NCBI GenBank assembly: GCA_902779315.1 | Contig: CACZBC010000011.1 | Coordinates: 1 to 48,336, forward strand | Source: an uncultured Bacteroidales bacterium | GTDB lineage: Bacteria > Bacteroidota > Bacteroidia > Bacteroidales > Bacteroidaceae | DNA length: 48,336 bases | Direction of reading: 5' to 3' | Part shown: in pieces, positions 43,946 through 48,336 of the stretch | Layout of the letters: the number at the start of each line of letters is the position of its first letter | Numbering within the stretch: position 1 is the first letter of the stretch | The notes under the pieces: generated by a model | The model's input: only the letters and a program-made list of their open reading frames with translations | Databases searched by the model: none | What the model was told of the DNA's origin: nothing | Made by a program: the position numbers and the translations under genes

Positions 43946-45976
43946 TCATTTCACCCTCTCCATTTTAAGCAAAAGACTGGAGCGGGGTTGGGGGAGAGTC
44001 AACTTCAATCCATCCATCAGTTGACGGCCAGAATACTCCTCCGTTTCGCCGTTGTCCTTATTGAAGATGCGATAGGTGGTGGAGGGGTTGAGGCCGGAAA
44101 GACGGACTTCGTAGGTGGGCGTTTCGCATAGAGCACGACGGAAAGCCACAATATAACCCGTCTCGTCCGAGGGTCGATAGAGTTGATACGCCAGCCAAAT
44201 ATCGTCGCCAGTCAGGTCTCCAATGCCAGAAAGGGGATAGAAATCTTCGTAGAAATAAGGTCGCACCTCCTCGAACTCTTGCATGGTTCGCGCCATATCT
44301 GTGAACGACTCGCCTTGCTGGGTGAGTTTCCAATTGAAGACAACTGCACTTCCCAGCGAGGAACGTGAATCGAAGGAATCAACATGATAACTGCCTGTCG
44401 CATGTTGAGGCAGATAGAACTCCAAGCCATATGTATGGCATTGATAGCCAACGGGTTCGCCATAACTGTAATCCGTTCGCCACATAGGAGCGCTTCGAAG
44501 CATGGTTTCGTAGTCGATGCGACGCCCTCCACTTGCGCAATTGTCGATGAGGAGGCGAGGGAAACGGGTGAGCAGATAGTCCCAGAAGTCGTAAAGCCCC
44601 ATGATGTACTTCACCTCAGTCATTCCTTTACGCCCTTCTGTATCGTTGTTTAGCCAAATACTTTCCGGGGCTATGTTGAAGTCCTGCCTGTAGTGGTCGA
44701 TTCCGTTCTCTTCGAGGAGGTCGCCTATTGTCTTGCTTAACCATTTGCAGGCTTCAGGTGTGCCGAGGTTAAAGAGGCGGTTGTCCCCACCTGCAGCCAG
44801 CATCCATTCAGGGTGTTGGCGTTCCCAAAGACTTCCTTTATAGACGCGTTCAGGCTCGAACCAAACCATGAATTTGGCATCGGCTTGCTTGTGGATATAG
44901 TCGGAGATCGGCTTAAATCCGCCTGGAAACCTTTCTTGGTCAGGCTTCCAATTGCCTACGGTATTGTACCAATTCTTGCCTAAAGCGTGATCGGCTGCTT
45001 CTTCGTACCAACCTGCATCGAGCCAAAAAGCCTCGGGTTTCAAGCCGAACATCTTTGTGCGTTGTACGAGGGCGATGGCGTATTCTGTAGTCATGCAGGT
45101 ATATTCGTTGCAAGGAGCAGGGTCGCCCCAGTTGAAACCTCCAAACATGGGGTACCAGACGGGCAGACCCTCGATTTTCCGAGAGTGATGTGCCAGCAGG
45201 AAACGACGGAATCGGTTGTGCCCGACCATACGATCACCTTTCCAAAAGAGCAGACAGACACTTGCAGTTCGAATGCGTTCACCAGGCAAAAGACCTGCGT
45301 TGAGGTGCTTCAAGCCTGCTTTCAGCAGGAGTCGTTGGTTATCGAGGGAGGTTAGCATGCTTTCCCAAGTGCCCGTCCAACCGATAGCAACCATAACTCC
45401 TTCGTCTTTAGATGTTTGCAGATTGAAGAAGGGAAAGGCGCCGTCGGAAGAGCGTCCACCTCGAGGTTCCATTTTCAGCGTGTCGCCAGCCTGAAGAGAG
45501 CGTTCGTGTGGGGCGAAGTCAGCTCGACTGGCGTTACTGCCCTCAGCATAATAAAGATTGGGGACAAAGGCAGGGTGACGGAATATGATGTCGGCCGTCT
45601 GAACATGACTGATGGGAGGCGTAATGCCGGAACCTGTGTTCTCGAAGCGCAACACCCATTCAATCGTGCCGAAGTCCGTCCAGCCCGTCACCTCGCATTC
45701 CACCTTCAAACCTTTTTTGTCGGTATAGGTGGCAAGGTATCGCACTTGGTTGTCCTCAGTATCGGGAAGTCGAGTCAGGGAATGTCGGCATTTGCTTAGG
45801 ATTTTTGATGAAGGTTGCCCATCATATTCGAACGAGAAGGGCGGCGTTTTCCCCTTGCCGAATTGTGATGTTATCCATCTTTCCACCTGCAAGGACTTGC
45901 CGTTTTGTACGCTGCTCTGTGCCTTTGTGCTTAAGGTAAAAGCGCAGAGGAATAGGACGAAGGCGAAGAATCTCAT
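43946..45976 (-). CDS. GH36 alpha-galactosidase family enzyme
   Basis: A 676-residue exported enzyme; signal peptide FFAFVLFLCAFTLSTKAQ. An N-terminal beta-sandwich (to about 260) precedes the barrel: WLDAGWYEEA (about 318-327), WFEPERV, the nucleophile Asp 432 in YRQDFN, NCASGGRR (479-486), and the acid/base Asp 502 in MWRTDYS. GH36 members remove alpha-galactose or alpha-N-acetylgalactosamine; which one is not readable. The start overlaps the PlsC gene stop (ATGA). It converges with the GH98 gene; together they could trim blood-group-type glycans, which is inference. Confidence 0.94.
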   Translation of the reverse strand: MRFFAFVLFLCAFTLSTKAQSSVQNGKSLQVERWITSQFGKGKTPPFSFEYDGQPSSKILSKCRHSLTRLPDTEDNQVRYLATYTDKKGLKVECEVTGWTDFGTIEWVLRFENTGSGITPPISHVQTADIIFRHPAFVPNLYYAEGSNASRADFAPHERSLQAGDTLKMEPRGGRSSDGAFPFFNLQTSKDEGVMVAIGWTGTWESMLTSLDNQRLLLKAGLKHLNAGLLPGERIRTASVCLLFWKGDRMVGHNRFRRFLLAHHSRKIEGLPVWYPMFGGFNWGDPAPCNEYTCMTTEYAIALVQRTKMFGLKPEAFWLDAGWYEEAADHALGKNWYNTVGNWKPDQERFPGGFKPISDYIHKQADAKFMVWFEPERVYKGSLWERQHPEWMLAAGGDNRLFNLGTPEACKWLSKTIGDLLEENGIDHYRQDFNIAPESIWLNNDTEGRKGMTEVKYIMGLYDFWDYLLTRFPRLLIDNCASGGRRIDYETMLRSAPMWRTDYSYGEPVGYQCHTYGLEFYLPQHATGSYHVDSFDSRSSLGSAVVFNWKLTQQGESFTDMARTMQEFEEVRPYFYEDFYPLSGIGDLTGDDIWLAYQLYRPSDETGYIVAFRRALCETPTYEVRLSGLNPSTTYRIFNKDNGETEEYSGRQLMDGLKLTLPQPRSSLLLKMERVK

Positions 45977-46731
45977 TGGTCTGGGTTTTCAACAAAGCCT
46001 TGATACTTTGCAGGAAGGTCGCGCATAATGGTTTCGTAGCTCTGCTCAAGGATGCGCTGAATATCTTCCGGACCTTGACTGGAAGGTTCGATAGGAGCAT
46101 GAATGACGAGACGAAGCCTGTGCCAAGTGACGAAGTTGATGCCTTTTTGACGGGGTAGGACGTCGAAACTGCCGTCAATCGTTATGGGAACGACGGGCAA
46201 TTGCAGTTCATCAGCCAGCCCGAAAGCACCTCTGCGGAACTTCCCCATATGCCCTGTAAAGGTTCGTGCTCCCTCGGGGAAGACCACTAGCGAAACGCCG
46301 TTCTGCAGGACTTTACGCCCTTGCTCGTACGTTTTGTGAATGGCTTTCGGCCCACTCTTGTCGACAAAGATATGGCCGGCACTCTCGCAAGCCTTTCCCA
46401 CGAGCGGCATATTGCGAAGAGATTTCTTCATCATCCAGCGGAAACTGCGTCCCAGGAAGCCATAAATGAGGAAGATGTCGTAGGGGCCTTGGTGGTTAGC
46501 GACAAAGACATAGGACTGCTTCTTGTCCAGCAACTCACGCCCTTCCACTTTGACAGGCAAGAGCATCACCCAACACATCAACCTGCTCCAAACCATAGCA
46601 GGATAGTACCCCCAGGTTCTCGCCTTGCAGAAAGTGCATCCGAGAATCGTGACAATAGCCGTCAAAGCAGTCGTCAGGATGATGATTGGCAGGGCAATAA
46701 GGAGTTGATAAAGTCTGTAAAGAATCTTCAT
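45973..46731 (-). CDS. plsC: 1-acyl-sn-glycerol-3-phosphate acyltransferase
   Basis: A 252-residue inner-membrane acyltransferase that makes phosphatidic acid from lysophosphatidate. One or two N-terminal helices (about 8-36) precede the motifs ANHQGPYD (H80 and D85, the HxxxxD site) and VVFPEGART (149-157). Both are intact. It starts 4 bases after the DUF4369 gene stop and overlaps the GH36 start, so phospholipid synthesis and a secreted glycosidase share a transcript, an odd pairing. Confidence 0.94.
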   Translation of the reverse strand: MKILYRLYQLLIALPIIILTTALTAIVTILGCTFCKARTWGYYPAMVWSRLMCWVMLLPVKVEGRELLDKKQSYVFVANHQGPYDIFLIYGFLGRSFRWMMKKSLRNMPLVGKACESAGHIFVDKSGPKAIHKTYEQGRKVLQNGVSLVVFPEGARTFTGHMGKFRRGAFGLADELQLPVVPITIDGSFDVLPRQKGINFVTWHRLRLVIHAPIEPSSQGPEDIQRILEQSYETIMRDLPAKYQGFVENPDQ

Positions 46732-46735
46732 GGTA

Positions 46736-47434
46736 TCAGTACCCCTTTGTTTTCTCTTGGTATTCTTTCGCTTTCTTGATGTACTCCTTTACATAAGGGT
46801 GTCCCAAGAAATATGGTGGGGCGTTCGTAATGATTTCCTCCAGTTGTGGTGTGAGGACGGGGTAGGGCAGACTGCTGGTCAGAATCATGAAAATGCCTGG
46901 CCCCAGTACATTATTATAATTCGCGCGTATGAAGCGGGTAATGAGCTGGTCGTTCTCATCGGCCAATTCCTTCGACTGCTTGCCAAGCTCGTACATGACT
47001 TCGTCATAGTCCGTTCCGTCCATAATCATCTGTGATTGCAAGTGCGGCAGTTCGGCCATGCGAGCGTCAAGTTGGGTCTTCCTTTGAATGAAGCCCGACA
47101 GCGTATCGTTGAGGGGAGTGCCTGTAGCCGTTTGCTGGGATTCGCCGATACTGAGCCTTACCTCGCCTTCTTCGAGCACGATAGGCATTACGCTCAAGTC
47201 GCCAAGGAAGACGTTTGCCAGCATTGTGGAATCCATGCTGCCGCCAAAATCGAAGCGACCATGCACGACTCTTGTCGAGTCTATGCTTTTCATCTCGCCA
47301 TCCACATAGACCTTGAGCGTCAGCACTTGCCCTTCGAGGTCGTCCACATTCGAGGACCCCCTTACCATGTATTGGCTTTTGCAGGATACTAACGCCAGCA
47401 AAGTCGACAAAAGCAGACAGTAGAGCTTGTTCAT
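46736..47434 (-). CDS. DUF4369-type lipoprotein
   Basis: A 232-residue lipoprotein: lipobox-like LLALVSC (Cys 19). The body starts with a beta-rich domain (SNVDDLEGQVLTLKVYVDGEMKSIDSTRV; VHGRFDFGG; PIVLEEGEVRLSIG, each strand pair about 25-110), the DUF4369 pattern seen at the N-terminus of Bacteroidetes thioredoxin-like proteins, and continues as a helical region (about 120-232). No CxxC is present, so it lacks the redox part. It heads the transcript with plsC and the GH36 gene. Function unknown. Confidence 0.82.
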   Translation of the reverse strand: MNKLYCLLLSTLLALVSCKSQYMVRGSSNVDDLEGQVLTLKVYVDGEMKSIDSTRVVHGRFDFGGSMDSTMLANVFLGDLSVMPIVLEEGEVRLSIGESQQTATGTPLNDTLSGFIQRKTQLDARMAELPHLQSQMIMDGTDYDEVMYELGKQSKELADENDQLITRFIRANYNNVLGPGIFMILTSSLPYPVLTPQLEEIITNAPPYFLGHPYVKEYIKKAKEYQEKTKGY

Positions 47435-47459
47435 TACCTATTTTGCTCGTTTGGTTTGA

Positions 47460-47489
47460 CAAAGATATACAATCTTCTGCAAATGGCAA
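47460..47489 (-). promoter_or_regulatory. Bacteroidetes-type promoter of the DUF4369-plsC-GH36 operon
   Basis: On the minus strand TTG (47489-47487) is followed after 19 bp by TATCTTTG (47467-47460). The ATG lies 25 bases downstream. The upstream gap from 47490 is only AT-rich sequence and the terminator of the next gene. Confidence 0.85.
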
Positions 47490-47517
47490 TAACAATTAAG
47501 ACTAATTAACTTAATAT

Positions 47518-47545
47518 AAAAAAGCCTCCCCGTTTTGGGGAGGGC
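47518..47545 (-). terminator. Rho-independent terminator of the sulfhydrylase gene
   Basis: On the minus strand GCCCTCCCC and GGGGAGGC form a strong stem around a short A/C loop (47545-47524), followed by six T (47523-47518). The upstream gene's stop at 47559 is 13 bases away, as expected. Confidence 0.95.
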
Positions 47546-47558
47546 TTTATGGTGTTAT

Positions 47559-48336
47559 TTACATCTTCGACATAGCTTGCTCCAAGTCGGCAATGATGTC
47601 TTCGACATTTTCGATGCCAACGCTCAGTCGAACCAAGTCGGGAGCAATGCCGGCTTCCCTGAGTTGTTCGTCGCTGAGTTGTCTGTGAGTATGGCTTGCA
47701 GGATGCAGAACGCAGGTACGGGCATCGGCCACATGCGTCACGATGCTGATGAAATCGAGGTTGTCCATGAAGCGGATGGCCTCTTCCTTCGTGCCTTTCA
47801 GTCCGAAAGCAATCACGCCGCAAGTTCCCTTCGGCATGTATTTCTGTGCCAAAGCATAGTACTTGTTCGAGGGCAGACCTGCATAGTTCACCCATCCCAC
47901 CTTGGGATTCTTCTCGAGCCACTCGGCCACTTTCTGCGCATTCTCGCAATGGCGGGGCATGCGGAGGTGGAGCGTTTCGAGTCCGAGGTTGAGAAGGAAG
48001 GAGTTCTGCGGAGCGGGAATGCTACCCAGGTCGCGCATCAGTTGGGCGACGAGTTTGGTGGTGTAAGCCATCTTGCCGAAAGCCTTCGTATAGGTCAATC
48101 CGTGATAGGACTCGTCGGGTGTGCAAAGGCCTGGGAACTTCTCAGCGTACTTGTCCCAATCGAAGTTGCCGCTATCGACCACTACGCCACCAACTTGAGT
48201 TGCGTGACCGTCCATATACTTTGTGGTGGAGTGCGTGACGATGTCGCAACCCCATTCGAAAGGACGGCAATTGATGGGTGTGGCGAAGGTGTTGTCCACG
48301 ATGAGGGGCACACCATGCTTGTGAGCCATCTTGGCA
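47559..48336 (-). CDS. O-acetylhomoserine sulfhydrylase-type PLP enzyme (partial)
   Basis: The C-terminal 258 residues of a Cys/Met-metabolism PLP-dependent enzyme; the frame continues past the window edge, so the internal Met near 48329 is not the start. Motifs: [30 protein letters not shown] (Lys that binds PLP), [21 protein letters not shown]-type block ([13 protein letters not shown]), and [19 protein letters not shown]. This fits O-acetylhomoserine aminocarboxypropyltransferase (MetY), making homocysteine from O-acetylhomoserine and sulfide; cystathionine gamma-synthase is a close relative and cannot be fully excluded. It ends in its own terminator. Confidence 0.9.
   Translation of the reverse strand, partial: AKMAHKHGVPLIVDNTFATPINCRPFEWGCDIVTHSTTKYMDGHATQVGGVVVDSGNFDWDKYAEKFPGLCTPDESYHGLTYTKAFGKMAYTTKLVAQLMRDLGSIPAPQNSFLLNLGLETLHLRMPRHCENAQKVAEWLEKNPKVGWVNYAGLPSNKYYALAQKYMPKGTCGVIAFGLKGTKEEAIRFMDNLDFISIVTHVADARTCVLHPASHTHRQLSDEQLREAGIAPDLVRLSVGIENVEDIIADLEQAMSKM

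Overview
The window looks like chromosomal DNA of a Bacteroidales bacterium, most likely a Prevotella-type gut or rumen commensal. The evidence is Bacteroidetes-type promoters (TTTG, 19-22 bp, TAnnTTTG) at several operon heads, a complete Bat aerotolerance operon, HU paralogues next to rimO, secreted proteins with a common Por/type IX-like C-terminal tail, and many Bacteroidales-specific families. Species cannot be read from the sequence. No tRNA, rRNA, CRISPR array, transposase or phage gene was seen.

Layout. 1-3659 (+): tail of an unknown gene, a terminator, then ftsY (broken by an internal deletion), rimO, an HU protein, and an HU protein fused to a membrane anchor and LysM domain. 3727-12305 (+): promoter and the bat operon: MoxR ATPase, DUF58, a BatD-like membrane protein, BatA, a BatB-BatC fusion, BatD, BatE. 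12339-19327 (+): a double-module sensor kinase, its response regulator, a small membrane protein and a UvrD/PcrA helicase, tightly packed. 19506-24822 (-): a secreted GLUG-like protein, a GH3 glucosidase with PA14 insert, and a small secreted protein. 24996-30458 (-): Rieske-like lipoprotein, argH, SRPBCC-like protein, pyrE and a secreted metallophosphoesterase, transcribed from the phosphoesterase end. 30662-35332 (-): an ATP-grasp protein behind a 1235-residue glycosyltransferase / HIT-like / SpoIID fusion. 35333-35945: the only long gene-free stretch. 35946-40356 (-): an AGCS amino-acid:Na+ symporter behind a receiver / PPDK-type ATP-grasp protein. 40689-43847 (+): a multidomain GH98 enzyme. 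43946-47434 (-): DUF4369 lipoprotein, PlsC acyltransferase and GH36 alpha-galactosidase. 47559-48336 (-): 3' part of an O-acetylhomoserine sulfhydrylase with its terminator.

The most striking unexplained signal is a family of seven intergenic arrays of a 22-bp repeat (9574, 19351, 24857, 30534, 35443, 40441, 43893). Period is exactly 22 bp, units abut without spacers, and the start of the unit is a palindrome-like core that differs between arrays (CACGTG, AACGTG/AACGTT, CACTAGTG/ACTAGT) while the second half (TTGCAAACGT-like) is kept. All are outside genes, most sit just upstream of promoters or starts, and several keep the same first and last unit types. I know of no named element that fits.

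Other unusual items: the GT/HIT/SpoIID fusion with its ATP-grasp partner; the PPDK-type ATP-grasp enzyme without its phosphohistidine and PEP halves; a sensor kinase whose intact ATPase and candidate phospho-histidine lie in different halves; the membrane-anchored HU-LysM protein; and a lipoprotein with a Rieske-like C-terminus but only cysteine ligands. All calls come from reading the sequence; no database search was run.
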